Below are positions 36,136 through 45,770 of a stretch of DNA of 64,000 nt, piece by piece; position 1 is the first letter of the stretch, and each line of letters begins with the position of its first letter. Origin of the DNA: Janthinobacterium sp. TND4EL3 (GTDB lineage Bacteria > Pseudomonadota > Gammaproteobacteria > Burkholderiales > Burkholderiaceae_D); assembly GCF_900156175.1 (NCBI RefSeq), contig NZ_FTMV01000010.1, positions 124,001-188,000 on the forward strand. The letters are read 5' to 3'. A model generated the notes under the pieces. That model was given only the letters and a program-made list of their open reading frames with translations. It was not told the origin of the DNA and ran no database searches. The position numbers and the translations under genes were made by a program.

Positions 36136-36933
36136 ATGCACACAGTTGCAGCAATACAAATGATTTCCTCGCCGTCCGTGGCGGAGAACCTGGCCACGGC
36201 GCAGCGCCTGGTGGCGCAGGCCGCGGCCAGCGGTGCATCGCTGGTGGTGTTGCCCGAGTACTGGGCCATCATGGGGCGGCAGGAGACGGACAAGCTGGGC
36301 CACGCGGAGCAGCCCGGAAGCGGCCCCATCCAGGATGGCATGGCGCAGATGGCGCGCCAGCACGGCATCTGGCTGATCGGCGGCACCTTGCCCCTGAGCT
36401 CTGACCAGGAAGGCAAAGTGCTCAACACCACGCTCGTGTATGACCCGCAAGGCGAGCCGGCCGGCCGCTACGACAAGATTCACCTGTTCGGCTTCACGCG
36501 CGGCGCCGAGTCCTATAATGAATCGCGCACCATCGTGCCAGGAGCGCAAGTGCGCGCCATCGAGACGCCGTTCGGCCGCGTCGGCCTGTCCGTCTGCTAC
36601 GACCTGCGCTTCCCCGAGCTGTACCGCGCCATGGGCGATTGCGCATTGATCGTCGTGCCGGCCGCATTTACCCACACGACGGGCAGCGCCCACTGGGAAG
36701 TGCTGCTGCGTGCGCGCGCCATCGAAAACCAGTGCTATGTGCTGGCTTCGGCGCAGGGCGGCCTGCACCCGAACGGCCGCCGCACCTGGGGCCACAGCAT
36801 GCTGATCGACCCGTGGGGCGAAGTGAAGGCCGTGCTGCCCGAAGGCGAGGGCGTGGTCAGCGGCGAGATCGACCTGGTATTTCTGGCCAGCGTGCGCGAG
36901 TCCTTGCCCGCACTAAGCCATCGGACGATGTAA
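36136..36933 (+). CDS. Nitrilase-superfamily carbon-nitrogen hydrolase (Nit-type amidase)
   Basis: The 265-residue protein has the nitrilase triad Glu41 (VVLPEYW), Lys114 (RYDKIHLFG) and Cys154 (SVCYDLRFPEL). The DLRFPELYR pattern and overall length fit the Nit1/deaminated-glutathione amidase branch, which hydrolyses deaminated glutathione to alpha-ketoglutarate and cysteinylglycine. That substrate is inferred from the family. GAGGTG precedes tandem ATGs at 36133 and 36136; the second has the better spacing. It lies 39 bases after yhdP and 24 before tldD, suggesting one operon. Confidence 0.9.
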   Translation: MHTVAAIQMISSPSVAENLATAQRLVAQAAASGASLVVLPEYWAIMGRQETDKLGHAEQPGSGPIQDGMAQMARQHGIWLIGGTLPLSSDQEGKVLNTTLVYDPQGEPAGRYDKIHLFGFTRGAESYNESRTIVPGAQVRAIETPFGRVGLSVCYDLRFPELYRAMGDCALIVVPAAFTHTTGSAHWEVLLRARAIENQCYVLASAQGGLHPNGRRTWGHSMLIDPWGEVKAVLPEGEGVVSGEIDLVFLASVRESLPALSHRTM

Positions 36934-36957
36934 ATTGAATGTTGAGAAAAGATAGCC

Positions 36958-38418
36958 ATGATTCCATTTGAACCCAATCTGTCCAGCCTGGCCGTGGCGC
37001 GCGACGTCCTGCTCACGCCCTTCGGCCTCGACGAAGACAAGCTGTTGAAAGCCCTGGGCACGATGTTTACGCACAAGGTCGATTACGCGGACCTGTATTT
37101 CCAGTCGACCCGGAGCGAAGGCTGGAGCCTGGAAGAGGGCATCGTCAAGACGGGCAGTTTTTCCATCGATCAGGGCGTGGGCGTGCGCGCCGTCTCCGGC
37201 GACAAGACAGCCTTTGCCTATTCCGACGATATTTCAGAGCGGGCCCTGCTGGAAGCGGCGGCGGCCACGCGCAGCATTGCGCGCGTCGGCGCCGGCAAGG
37301 TCAAGGTGGCGGGCCGCACGCTTGCACAGGGCGGTCGCTCGCTCTACCTGCCCAATGACCCGCTCGCTTCGCTCGATGCCACGGCCAAGGTGCAGTTGCT
37401 GGAACGCGTGGAAAAGATGGCGCGCGCGAAAGATCCGCGCGTGGTGCAGGTGATGGCGGGCCTGGCCGGCGAATACGACGTGGTGCTGGTGCTGCGCAGC
37501 GACGGCGTGCTGGCGGCCGACATCCGACCGCTGGTGCGCGTGTCGGTCACCGTGATCGCCGAGCAGAATGGCCGCCGCGAAACGGGCTCGGCCGGTGGCG
37601 GCGGACGTTACAGCTATGACTATTTCAGCGATGCCGTACTGGAACAGTATGCGACGGACGCCGTCAATTCGGCGCTGGTGAACCTGGAAGCGCGCCCGGC
37701 GCCGGCCGGCCCCATGACCATCGTGCTGGGGCCGGGCTGGCCCGGCATCCTGCTGCACGAAGCCATCGGCCATGGCCTGGAAGGCGATTTCAACCGCAAG
37801 GGCTCGTCCGCGTTTTCCGGCTGCATCGGCGAGCGCGTGGCCGCCAGGGGCGTCACCGTGGTCGACGACGGCACCCTGGCTGGCCGCCGCGGTTCGCTCA
37901 ACATCGACGATGAGGGCAACCCGACGCAGTGCACGACCCTGATCGAGGACGGCATCTTGAAGGGTTACATCCAGGACACCATGAATGCGCGCCTGATGAA
38001 GATGCCCGTGACGGGCAATGCGCGCCGCGAATCGTTCGCCCACCTGCCCATGCCGCGCATGACGAATACCTATATGCTCGGTGGCGACCGGGACCCGGGC
38101 GAAATTCTTGCTTCGGTGAAAAATGGCCTGTATGCCGTCAACTTCGGTGGCGGCCAGGTCGACATTACCAACGGCAAGTTCGTCTTCTCGGCCAGTGAAG
38201 CGTACATGATCGAAAACGGCAAGCTCAGCTACCCCGTGAAGGGTGCGACCCTGATCGGCAATGGCCCGGACGTGCTCAACCGCGTCTCCATGATCGGCAA
38301 CGACATGCGCCTCGATTCGGGCGTGGGCGTGTGCGGCAAGGAGGGGCAGAGCGTGCCCGTGGGCGTGGGGCAGCCGACCCTGCGCCTCGATGGCATCACG
38401 GTTGGCGGCACGGCCTGA
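36958..38418 (+). CDS. tldD: Metalloprotease TldD
   Basis: TldD works with TldE (PmbA) as a zinc peptidase that degrades unfolded peptides and matures some microcins. The 486-residue protein has the HExxxH motif [11 protein letters not shown] with His267, Glu268 and His272. Further family segments are DNTLEGRR-like [19 protein letters not shown] and the C-terminal [20 protein letters not shown]. It is cytoplasmic. The partner gene tldE is not in the window. It ends the run that begins with yhdP, a neighbourhood also known in enterobacteria, and is convergent with TBDR4. No clear terminator follows. Confidence 0.95.
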   Translation: MIPFEPNLSSLAVARDVLLTPFGLDEDKLLKALGTMFTHKVDYADLYFQSTRSEGWSLEEGIVKTGSFSIDQGVGVRAVSGDKTAFAYSDDISERALLEAAAATRSIARVGAGKVKVAGRTLAQGGRSLYLPNDPLASLDATAKVQLLERVEKMARAKDPRVVQVMAGLAGEYDVVLVLRSDGVLAADIRPLVRVSVTVIAEQNGRRETGSAGGGGRYSYDYFSDAVLEQYATDAVNSALVNLEARPAPAGPMTIVLGPGWPGILLHEAIGHGLEGDFNRKGSSAFSGCIGERVAARGVTVVDDGTLAGRRGSLNIDDEGNPTQCTTLIEDGILKGYIQDTMNARLMKMPVTGNARRESFAHLPMPRMTNTYMLGGDRDPGEILASVKNGLYAVNFGGGQVDITNGKFVFSASEAYMIENGKLSYPVKGATLIGNGPDVLNRVSMIGNDMRLDSGVGVCGKEGQSVPVGVGQPTLRLDGITVGGTA

Positions 38419-38501
38419 TTGTTGGCCACTGCGCGGCCAACGCGGTGGTCGGATGACGCGTGGCTGCGCCCCGCTCATCCGACCTGCCTGCTTCACATTT
38501 C

Positions 38502-41348
38502 TCAGAATTTATATTTCACCCCCGCACTGACAAACCTTCCCGCCGCGCCCGCATAATCGAGCGGGTTGTAGCCCGTGGCGCCATACGTGAGCGGGTCGAG
38601 CGGGGCGATCTTGTCGAACAGATTTTGCACGGTAGCAAATACTTCCAGCTTGGGCGTGGCCAGCCAGCGGGCCGTCAGGTCCACCGAGGTGAACGAGGCG
38701 ATGCGGCAGCCGCGCGGCGCGTCCGAGCCGTCGGCAAAATGCGTGGCGCAGCCGTCCGGGTCATGCTTGAACAGCACATTGTCGAGGTGGGCGCGGTAGT
38801 TGACGTTGACCGAGACCCGCCAGTTCTGGCGTTCCCAGGTGGCGCCCAGGTTGATGCGGTCGGCCGGCGTGCCCATGCAGTTTGATACATCGCAATTGCC
38901 ATGCGTGCCGGCAAAATCGCGTTGCGTGCCATCCTGTTCCGTGCGCAGCCATTTGTACAAATGCGTCCACTTCAGGTCGAACACCAGGTTGCCATGGTCG
39001 CTACCCAGGTTGAAGCGCTGGCGGGCGTCGACGTCGAGGCCGCGCACCGTCGTCTGCGCGGAGTTCACGTAGTTGGCCAGCACGGCCGTGATGGCGCCCG
39101 GATCGCCGGGAATGCCGGTGGCCGTCGACGGGTCGCGCGCCACCTTGCCGGCCGCAATGGCGGCGTCCGTCTGTTCCTGATTGATTTCATTCTTGCGGCG
39201 AATTTGCCATAGATCAAGGGAAATGCTGGTGCGCGGCAGCGGGTCCCACACGGCGCCCACGGAATAGCTGCGCGAGCGTTCCGGCGAGAGGCGGGGATTG
39301 GGCGAGGTGATGACGGCGATCGGTGCGGGATCGCAGGCCGCCTCCACGCCCAGCGCACAGCGCAGCGGATCGCTGGCGGTGGAAAACGCGGCCAGGCCGC
39401 CGACGCCGTTTTCTGCCGCGCTGGGGGCGCGAAAACCCTTGGCGAAGGTGCCGCGCAGGGCCAGTTCGCGCACGGGCGTCCATTTCACGCCCACTTTGGG
39501 CGTGTAGGAGTTGCCCACGTCGGTGAAATGGTCGGCCCGCAGGGCGCCTGACAGCTCCAGGTTTTTCAGCACGGGCGCCAGCACTTCCGCATAGATGGCC
39601 GAGGCGTTGCGGCTGCCCTTGTAGGCGGAGTAGCCGAGGCCGATGATATTGCCCCGTTCCGTGCCCGTGGTGGGCTTGAGTTCCGTTGCTTCGTGACGGA
39701 ATTCCGCGCCCACGGCTACGCCGAGAGCGCCTCCGTCGAGCTTGCCTATTTCGCGGTTGGCCTTGAAGTCGATCTGGGCGATGTGCGTCCTGGCGTCGTT
39801 CGAGATGCGCGGCGACAGCGCCGCGTACAGGGCGGGAGAATTGAGGCCCGCGTTTTCCGCGATGCGCCACACGCTGCCGGCGGGCAGGGCGGCATATGCG
39901 GGGTTCAGGCTGGCCGCCGCCACATTGGCGGCCGTGGGGTTGAGCAGGGCAAAGGCCACGTCGCGCTGCAGGTAGCCATCGAGCTTGTTCGACACCTTGT
40001 TCTGCGAGTACAGCAGGGCGCTGTCGATGTCCCAGCCCGCCACCGTGCCCTTGATGCCGGCGACGAAACGCGTGAAGGTGGAATCGACCTCGGACAGGCG
40101 CGGCCCCACATCGGCCGCCAGGTAGCGCAGCCGCGCCGCCGTGCCGAAATACGGGTTGTCCGGATGCGCGGCGCCCAGCGCCACGCCCGCGTTGCTGACG
40201 GGACCGCCCGGAAAACCCACCGAGCCGCTGACGGTCGACGGCGTGGTGACGGAGTTCGATTCGCTGTGATACAGATTCAGTTCGGCATACGTCTGCAGGG
40301 CCGGCGTCAGCTGCCACGCGCCGCGGCCGAAGAAATTGATGTTCTTCTGTTTGGGCTGGATCTGGCCGTATTGCTGTGCGGCATCGGTCAGGCAGCCGCC
40401 GCCCGGGTCGCCCTGCGGATGCGTGGTGAAGTTGCCGCAGGCGGCGCCGGGGAAGGTGCGCGTAAAGTCCGCGCCGGCCAGGTTGCCGCGGTTGTAGTAG
40501 TCGAGCGTGTCGGGATTGCGCACATTGCCGTTGACAGCGCTGCCGGCCGCGTTGTTGGTGGTGATGGCGCCCGCTCCGCTCAGCGATTCCTGCGCGCTGA
40601 AACCCAGGTCGCGCAAGTCGCTGCGCCCGACGGCGCCCCGGCCGGCCCGGTCGCGGTTCCAGATGGCGGCCTTTTCGCTGTATTCGAGGTTCAGCAGCAC
40701 GTTGTAGCGGTCGCGGTCGATGTCGCCGAAGCCGTGCGTGATGGCCGCATGCGCGTCGCGCCCGTCCCAGTCCTTGGTCTTGCCGTAGTTGCCCTTGATG
40801 GCCGTGCCCTGGTAGTCGCGCCGCAGGATCACGTTGACCACGCCGGCGATGGCGTCCGAGCCGTAGATGGCCGAGGCGCCATCCTTGAGGATTTCCACCC
40901 GTTCCACCGCTTCCAGGGGAATGATGTTCAGGTCGGCAAACACCTTCTGGCCATCGTCGGCCAGGCCGTATGGCGCCACGCGGCGGCCATTGAGCAGCAC
41001 CAGGGTCGAGGCCGTGCCCAGGCCGCGCAGCGACACGCCGGAAGCGCCGGCGGCAAAGCCGTTGCCGAAGGTGGTGGGTACCGAGCCCTGGTTGTCGACG
41101 GCCAGCGTCTGCAGCAGTTCGGCCACGCTGGACTTGCCCGATTTTTCAATGTCGGCAGCGTTCAGGGTTTGCACGGCCGATGCCGTTTCCGCCTGCGCGC
41201 GGCGGATGTTGGAGCCGGTGATTTCCACACGGGCAATCGGGGCCGCGTCCTGCGCCAGCACGGGCAGGCTCAGCAGTGCGCTCGCCAGGGCCAGGCCCAG
41301 GCGTGGTGGTGAAAAGGCGGCGGGGTGTCGCGATGGCATAGGGGTCAT
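38502..41348 (-). CDS. TonB-dependent outer-membrane receptor (TBDR4), paralog of TBDR1
   Basis: The 948-residue protein has a signal peptide ending LPVLAQ, a plug with GSNIRRAQAETASAVQ, LLNGRRVAPYGLADDG and LKDGASAIYGSDAIAGVV, and a barrel ending GVKYKF. Long stretches match TBDR1 almost residue by residue, including AVDNQGSVPT, GNVRNPDTLDYYNRGNL, FPGAACGNFTTHPQGDPGGG and [17 protein letters not shown]. The two are clearly recent paralogs on opposite strands. Its signal peptide differs from that of TBDR1. GGAG lies six bases before the ATG. The ligand is unknown but is probably related to that of TBDR1. Confidence 0.95.
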   Translation of the reverse strand: MTPMPSRHPAAFSPPRLGLALASALLSLPVLAQDAAPIARVEITGSNIRRAQAETASAVQTLNAADIEKSGKSSVAELLQTLAVDNQGSVPTTFGNGFAAGASGVSLRGLGTASTLVLLNGRRVAPYGLADDGQKVFADLNIIPLEAVERVEILKDGASAIYGSDAIAGVVNVILRRDYQGTAIKGNYGKTKDWDGRDAHAAITHGFGDIDRDRYNVLLNLEYSEKAAIWNRDRAGRGAVGRSDLRDLGFSAQESLSGAGAITTNNAAGSAVNGNVRNPDTLDYYNRGNLAGADFTRTFPGAACGNFTTHPQGDPGGGCLTDAAQQYGQIQPKQKNINFFGRGAWQLTPALQTYAELNLYHSESNSVTTPSTVSGSVGFPGGPVSNAGVALGAAHPDNPYFGTAARLRYLAADVGPRLSEVDSTFTRFVAGIKGTVAGWDIDSALLYSQNKVSNKLDGYLQRDVAFALLNPTAANVAAASLNPAYAALPAGSVWRIAENAGLNSPALYAALSPRISNDARTHIAQIDFKANREIGKLDGGALGVAVGAEFRHEATELKPTTGTERGNIIGLGYSAYKGSRNASAIYAEVLAPVLKNLELSGALRADHFTDVGNSYTPKVGVKWTPVRELALRGTFAKGFRAPSAAENGVGGLAAFSTASDPLRCALGVEAACDPAPIAVITSPNPRLSPERSRSYSVGAVWDPLPRTSISLDLWQIRRKNEINQEQTDAAIAAGKVARDPSTATGIPGDPGAITAVLANYVNSAQTTVRGLDVDARQRFNLGSDHGNLVFDLKWTHLYKWLRTEQDGTQRDFAGTHGNCDVSNCMGTPADRINLGATWERQNWRVSVNVNYRAHLDNVLFKHDPDGCATHFADGSDAPRGCRIASFTSVDLTARWLATPKLEVFATVQNLFDKIAPLDPLTYGATGYNPLDYAGAAGRFVSAGVKYKF

Positions 41349-41607
41349 ATTGTTCTCCGGAAAGGTCAAGCACACAAAGGTTGTCGATGCGTCCTTGAGT
41401 CTTGTCCGTCCGGTCTGGCCTGGATTAGATCTTGATCAGTAGTGTGTCGCTTGCCGCCGTCACAAAGGGGCTTGCGTGGTGTGTGCGCCACGACGGACAC
41501 AGCGCTGGCGCACGCTAGCCGGCCAAGCGGCACGCAACTTTTTATGCTTTTTCCCCCGCTTTGCAGTGTAAAACGGCAGCGGCATGCGGCTTTGCCGACA
41601 AATATGC

Positions 41608-41637
41608 TTGCCAACCCTTGCAATTTAGGTTTATAGT
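41608..41637 (+). promoter_or_regulatory. Candidate promoter of the aroG leader
   Basis: TTGCCA (41608-41613) and TATAGT (41632-41637) are 18 bases apart. Transcription would begin near 41644, about ten bases before the leader-peptide ATG at 41654 and about 200 before aroG. Confidence 0.5.
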
Positions 41638-41653
41638 CGTTCATCACTTACGG

Positions 41654-41731
41654 ATGACTCGCATGTTCGCTCGCCACTTTTTTACCGCGTATTTTTACTT
41701 TAGCAATTCCAACCCAAAGGCGGTGGAGTAG
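41654..41731 (+). CDS. aroG leader peptide, Phe/Tyr-rich (attenuator peptide)
   Basis: This 25-codon frame encodes five Phe and two Tyr, mostly packed into residues 9-16 (FFTAYFYF), and stops at TAG 41729-41731. An in-frame ATG at 41663 would give 22 codons. The composition resembles known Phe attenuator peptides such as those of E. coli pheA and pheST. It lies between a plausible promoter and a strong terminator in front of aroG, whose product starts Phe/Tyr synthesis. Ribosome stalling at the Phe/Tyr block would leave 41719-41724 free to form an antiterminator. The Shine-Dalgarno sequence is weak, which is a caveat. Its role as a regulatory peptide is inference. Confidence 0.65.
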   Translation: MTRMFARHFFTAYFYFSNSNPKAVE

Positions 41732-41805
41732 CGGTCGGTTCACGTAGCAGCAAAACGAGATCCCAGCAAATTCTGAAAAACCGCCACTGATGGCGGTTTT
41801 TTTTT
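41719..41805 (+). promoter_or_regulatory. Transcription attenuator of aroG: antiterminator and terminator
   Basis: The terminator is AAAAACCGCCA (41776-41786) pairing with TGGCGGTTTTT (41791-41801) across CTGA, with nine T. The competing antiterminator pairs GGCGGT (41719-41724) with ACCGCC (41780-41785). A third alternative, the pause-type hairpin, pairs ACCGC (41684-41688), inside the leader peptide, with GCGGT (41720-41724). This is the classical 1:2, 2:3 and 3:4 layout of amino-acid attenuators. A ribosome stalled on the Phe/Tyr codons would favour the antiterminator and aroG expression. Confidence 0.68.
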
Positions 41806-41845
41806 ACCCAGATGTTTTACCCTTCCTTAAATTTTGGAGAAAATG

Positions 41846-42910
41846 ATGCCCCGCACCGATGATTTGCGTATTCGCGAAATGAAGGAATTGACTCCGCCGT
41901 CCCACCTGATCCGCGAATTTGCCTGCTCGGAGCAAGCCGAACAGACCGCCGCCAGCGCCCGTATCGCCCTGCACCGCATTTTGCATGGCCAGGATGACCG
42001 CCTGATGGTGGTGATCGGACCTTGTTCCATCCACGACACCAAGGCGGCGATGGAATATGCGCGCCTGCTGGTCAAGGAGCGCGCGCGTTTCGCGGGCGAA
42101 CTGGAAATCGTCATGCGCGTCTACTTCGAAAAGCCGCGCACCACGGTGGGCTGGAAGGGCTTGATCAACGATCCGTACATGGACAACAGCTTCCGCATCA
42201 ACGACGGCTTGCGCATGGCGCGTGAACTGTTGCGCGATATCAATGAGCTGGGCTTGCCGGCCGGCACCGAGTTCCTCGACGTGATCAGCCCGCAATACAT
42301 CGCCGACCTGATCAGCTGGGGCGCCATCGGCGCGCGCACGACGGAGTCGCAGGTGCACCGCGAGCTGGCGTCGGGACTGTCGTGCCCGGTCGGCTTCAAG
42401 AATGGCACGGATGGCAACGTGAAGATCGCCGTGGAAGCCATCAAGGCCGCTTCGCAGCCGCACCATTTCCTGTCCGTCACGAAGGGCGGCCACTCGGCCA
42501 TCGTCTCGACCAACGGCAACGAGGATTGCCACATCATCTTGCGCGGCGGCAAAACGCCGAACTATGACGCGGCCAGCGTGGACGAGGCCTGCAAGGCCAT
42601 CGCGGCACAAGGCCTGGCGGCGCGCCTGATGATCGACGCCTCGCATGCGAACAGCTCGAAAAAACCGGAAAACCAGATCCCCGTGTGCGCCGACATCGCC
42701 AGCCAGGTGGCGGGCGGCGACAGCCGTATCGTCGGCGTGATGGTGGAATCGCACCTGGTGGCAGGGCGCCAGGATTTGATCCCGGGCAAGGAACTGATCT
42801 ATGGCCAATCCGTCACGGACGGCTGCATCGACTGGAGCGCCAGCGTGGCCGTACTGGAAAACCTGGCGGCGGCCGTGAAGCAGCGCCGCTTGCAGGGCGA
42901 CCAGGAATAA
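41846..42910 (+). CDS. aroG: 3-deoxy-7-phosphoheptulonate (DAHP) synthase, class I
   Basis: The enzyme condenses phosphoenolpyruvate and erythrose-4-phosphate, the first step toward Phe, Tyr and Trp. The 354-residue protein has the family start DDLRIREMKELTPP, GPCSIHD, RVYFEKPRTTVGWKG, FLDVISPQYIADLISWGAIGARTTESQ and KGGHSAIVSTNGNEDCH. This is the AroF/G/H type with the N-terminal extension used for feedback control. Which amino acid inhibits it cannot be read reliably. GGAG stands six bases before the ATG at 41846; 41843 is the alternative. Expression probably depends on the Phe/Tyr attenuator just upstream. Confidence 0.96.
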   Translation: MPRTDDLRIREMKELTPPSHLIREFACSEQAEQTAASARIALHRILHGQDDRLMVVIGPCSIHDTKAAMEYARLLVKERARFAGELEIVMRVYFEKPRTTVGWKGLINDPYMDNSFRINDGLRMARELLRDINELGLPAGTEFLDVISPQYIADLISWGAIGARTTESQVHRELASGLSCPVGFKNGTDGNVKIAVEAIKAASQPHHFLSVTKGGHSAIVSTNGNEDCHIILRGGKTPNYDAASVDEACKAIAAQGLAARLMIDASHANSSKKPENQIPVCADIASQVAGGDSRIVGVMVESHLVAGRQDLIPGKELIYGQSVTDGCIDWSASVAVLENLAAAVKQRRLQGDQE

Positions 42911-42926
42911 CATGGCGCGCAGCATG

Positions 42927-42963
42927 AAAAAAAGCCCGGAAAGCTAAGCTTTCCGGGCTTTTT
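42927..42963. terminator. Bidirectional terminator between aroG and TBDR5
   Basis: An A-run plus GCCCGGAAAGC pairs with GCTTTCCGGGC plus a T-run across three bases, giving efficient termination for aroG and for the convergent TBDR5. Confidence 0.93.
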
Positions 42964-42995
42964 CAGTTTTCAGCGGATATCAGTTGCGTATCGGC

Positions 42996-45647
42996 TTAGA
43001 ACTTGTACGTGGCGCGCACATAGAAAGTACGGCCCAGCGGATCGGCGAAGCGTGGATCGTAGCCGGACTGGAAGGTACCGATCTGGTTACTGAACGGTGG
43101 ATCTTCGTTCAGCAGGTTTTTCACGCCGACGGTGACTTCGGTGTTCTTGAAGCCCGAGTACGCGCCCGACAGCGACCATACCGAGTAGGCCTTGACGCTT
43201 TGCTCGAATTGCGGATCGACATAGTTCTGGTCGCGGTAGCCGCTCATGTACTTGTTCGACAGCGTGGCGTTCCATTTGTCCAGATTCCATTGCAGGGATG
43301 CATTGTGTCTCCAGCGGAAAACTGGTGCCTTGTCGCCATACACGCCCACGTTTTGCAGGAATTCGCCGCCGCGTTCGTTCTGGTACTCATACTTCTGCAC
43401 CCAGGTGCCGTCGAAGTTGAACGTGAAGTTGCCATACTGGCTGCGTGGCAATTTCCAGTTCAAGCCCAGGTCGATGCCCGAGGTGTGCATTTCGCCCAGG
43501 TTGCCCAGGGTAGCGAGCACGTAATCGAGCTTGCCGTCAGCGGTATAGATGAAGTTGTTTTGATACTTGGCGTAGTTGTCGAACAGGGTCTGTTCGGCCA
43601 CGGTGCCGATCTTGTCGCGCAGCTTGATCTGGAAGTAATCGAGCGAGACGGTCAGCGACTTGGTCGGCTCGATGACGATACCGGCACTGAAGGTTTTCGA
43701 TTTTTCCGGGCCCACATCCGGATTGCCGCCCGAACGGATGTACTGCTGCGCGCCGCAGGCCACGTTGCTGTTGGCGCCAGGGATTGCTACGCCGCCTGGG
43801 CACAGGCGTGGATCGTCGTACTTGTTGGCAGTGAAGGTCTTGGTTTGCGGACCATGCAGGTCATACAGCGTTGGCGCACGGAAACCTGTGTTGTAGGAGC
43901 TGCGCAGCAGCACCTGGCTCGTTGGCTGCCAGCGTACGCCGACTTTCGGGTTGAAGCTGCCGCCGACGTCGTTGTAGTGGTCATAACGGGCTGCCAGCGA
44001 CAGTTCCAGGTCTTTCATGACAGGAATGCTCAGTTCCGAGAAGATGGCGGAGATGTTGCGGCTGCCCGACTGGTTCTGCGCTTCGGCGTAGCCGGAGCTC
44101 GATGCCTGGCCGGCCAGGTCGCGGTTCACGTTGTATTCGGCCTTGTCGTTGCGGAATTCCGTACCGACGGCGAAACCGACTGCGCCAGCCGGCAGGTTGA
44201 ACAGCTCGCGGCTGATCTTCGCGTCGACCGCGGTGCTGGTCATCTTGGCGCTCAGGTATTCGCCTTTCAGGACGGAATCCTTCAGGTACGCTTCGCCGGC
44301 GGCGCTTTGGTCGCCGAACGGGTTCAGGATGCCATTGCCGATGCCGTCGATGATGCGCTGGTCATTCAGGTAGCCGCCCGTGAAGGCGCTGGTGGCCTTG
44401 CTGACGGAGTAGCTCAGGCCGACGTTGTAGTCCCAGCCGCCCAGGACGCCTTCGGAAGCCAGTACCAGGCGGTCCGAGGTGCTGGTGTCGAAGCCGCTGC
44501 GCTGGCCCGATGCCACTGGACGCCAGCTGATGTCGAGCGCTTCGCCCGACAGGCCAGGCACGGCCGGCACGCCGGCGCTGCCGCCCGGGTAGTAAGGCGA
44601 GCTCGATGGCATGAGGATGCCGATATTCGACATAGGCGGCGGCGAGATGCGCGCTTCGTTGGTGCTGCGCGAGTGCAGGTATTCGATGGTAGCCAGGTGA
44701 TCCTGGTTCAGCTTGAAGCTGGCCTTGCCCAGGAAGGATTCCTGCTGGGTTTTCGGGATGGCCTGGATGAACGGCGTGACGTCCATGGCGCAGGTGCTCT
44801 TGCCCGAGGTGTTCTTGTACAGGTTCGGACCCACGCAGCCGGCGGCGAAGGCCGGGTTGCCGATCAGTCCATTGCCCGTATCGTAGAAGTTGGCCGGGAA
44901 GGTGGTGCCGCTCAGGTTATCCACGCCCTTGCTGGGAATGTAGCCGCTCTTCGAGAAAGAGCGGTCGGCCGCGCTCAGCGCCGACTGGCGGTGTACGTCG
45001 ACGACGCCGAAGACGTTGAAGCCATCCTTGTTCAGGTCGCCATAGCCGCCGGACAGGTTCAGGCGCGATTCGTCGCCGCCGCCCGCTTTCTGCGGCTCGT
45101 AGTGTTCGACCGTGACGGAACCGCCTTTGACGGAACGCTTGGTGATGAAGTTGATCACGCCGCCGATGGCGTCCGTGCCGTAGATCGCGGAGGCGCCGTC
45201 ACGCAGCACTTCGACACGTTCCAGGGCAGAAATAGGGATGATGTTCAGGTCGACGGACGAACCGTTGAACGGGTGGCTGGCGATACGGCGGCCGTTCAGC
45301 AGGACCAGGGTCTTGTCGCCGCCGATGCCGCGCAGGTCGGCGACGGACTGGCCTCCCGTGCCCGAACCGACGGACTGAGAGCTGCTTTGCGAGCTCTGAT
45401 TCATGGAAATGGTGGACAGGACTTCCTGCGCCGTCGTCAAGCCTTGCTTGGCGAAATCGTCGGCCTTGATCGAGGTGATCGGCAGCGCTGTCTCCGATGC
45501 CAGGCGCTTGATGCTCGAACCCGTCACTTCCACGCGTTGCATGGTGCCATCTGTTGTTTCTTGTGCATACGCGGCGTGCATGCCCAGGGCCATGCCGCCT
45601 GCAAACATCAGGCGCAGCGACCGCGATATTACATTTTCTATCATCAT
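42996..45647 (-). CDS. TonB-dependent outer-membrane receptor (TBDR5)
   Basis: The 883-residue protein has a signal peptide (VISRSLRLMFAGGMALG, then HAAYAQ). The plug has GSSIKRLASETALPI, FAKQGLTTAQEVLS, LLNGRRIASHPFNGSSVDLN and LRDGASAIYGTDAIGGVI. The barrel ends FYVRATYKF. The GSSIKR/FAKQGLTTAQEVLS plug groups it with TBDR6, its direct neighbour. Yet its signal peptide n-region (SRSLRLMFAG) matches TBDR1 and TBDR7, and its promoter matches that of TBDR1. AAGGA lies seven bases before the tandem ATG. It is monocistronic, with its own promoter and a terminator on each side. Confidence 0.95.
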   Translation of the reverse strand: MMIENVISRSLRLMFAGGMALGMHAAYAQETTDGTMQRVEVTGSSIKRLASETALPITSIKADDFAKQGLTTAQEVLSTISMNQSSQSSSQSVGSGTGGQSVADLRGIGGDKTLVLLNGRRIASHPFNGSSVDLNIIPISALERVEVLRDGASAIYGTDAIGGVINFITKRSVKGGSVTVEHYEPQKAGGGDESRLNLSGGYGDLNKDGFNVFGVVDVHRQSALSAADRSFSKSGYIPSKGVDNLSGTTFPANFYDTGNGLIGNPAFAAGCVGPNLYKNTSGKSTCAMDVTPFIQAIPKTQQESFLGKASFKLNQDHLATIEYLHSRSTNEARISPPPMSNIGILMPSSSPYYPGGSAGVPAVPGLSGEALDISWRPVASGQRSGFDTSTSDRLVLASEGVLGGWDYNVGLSYSVSKATSAFTGGYLNDQRIIDGIGNGILNPFGDQSAAGEAYLKDSVLKGEYLSAKMTSTAVDAKISRELFNLPAGAVGFAVGTEFRNDKAEYNVNRDLAGQASSSGYAEAQNQSGSRNISAIFSELSIPVMKDLELSLAARYDHYNDVGGSFNPKVGVRWQPTSQVLLRSSYNTGFRAPTLYDLHGPQTKTFTANKYDDPRLCPGGVAIPGANSNVACGAQQYIRSGGNPDVGPEKSKTFSAGIVIEPTKSLTVSLDYFQIKLRDKIGTVAEQTLFDNYAKYQNNFIYTADGKLDYVLATLGNLGEMHTSGIDLGLNWKLPRSQYGNFTFNFDGTWVQKYEYQNERGGEFLQNVGVYGDKAPVFRWRHNASLQWNLDKWNATLSNKYMSGYRDQNYVDPQFEQSVKAYSVWSLSGAYSGFKNTEVTVGVKNLLNEDPPFSNQIGTFQSGYDPRFADPLGRTFYVRATYKF

Positions 45648-45696
45648 CTGTAATTCCTTGTTATTGTGATAAAGGCGGCAATTATTTTGAAATAAC

Positions 45697-45713
45697 TTGT
45701 TGCTTGCCAACAA
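45697..45713. promoter_or_regulatory. Inverted repeat in the TBDR5 leader
   Basis: TTGTTG and CAACAA flank CTTGC about 50 bases before the TBDR5 start, inside the predicted untranslated leader. It could fold in RNA or bind a repressor. Confidence 0.3.
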
Positions 45714-45770
45714 TTTATTTGCCTTTTTGAAAATCCACCAATGAAAATTCTGTAAATTTTCCGGGCCCTC

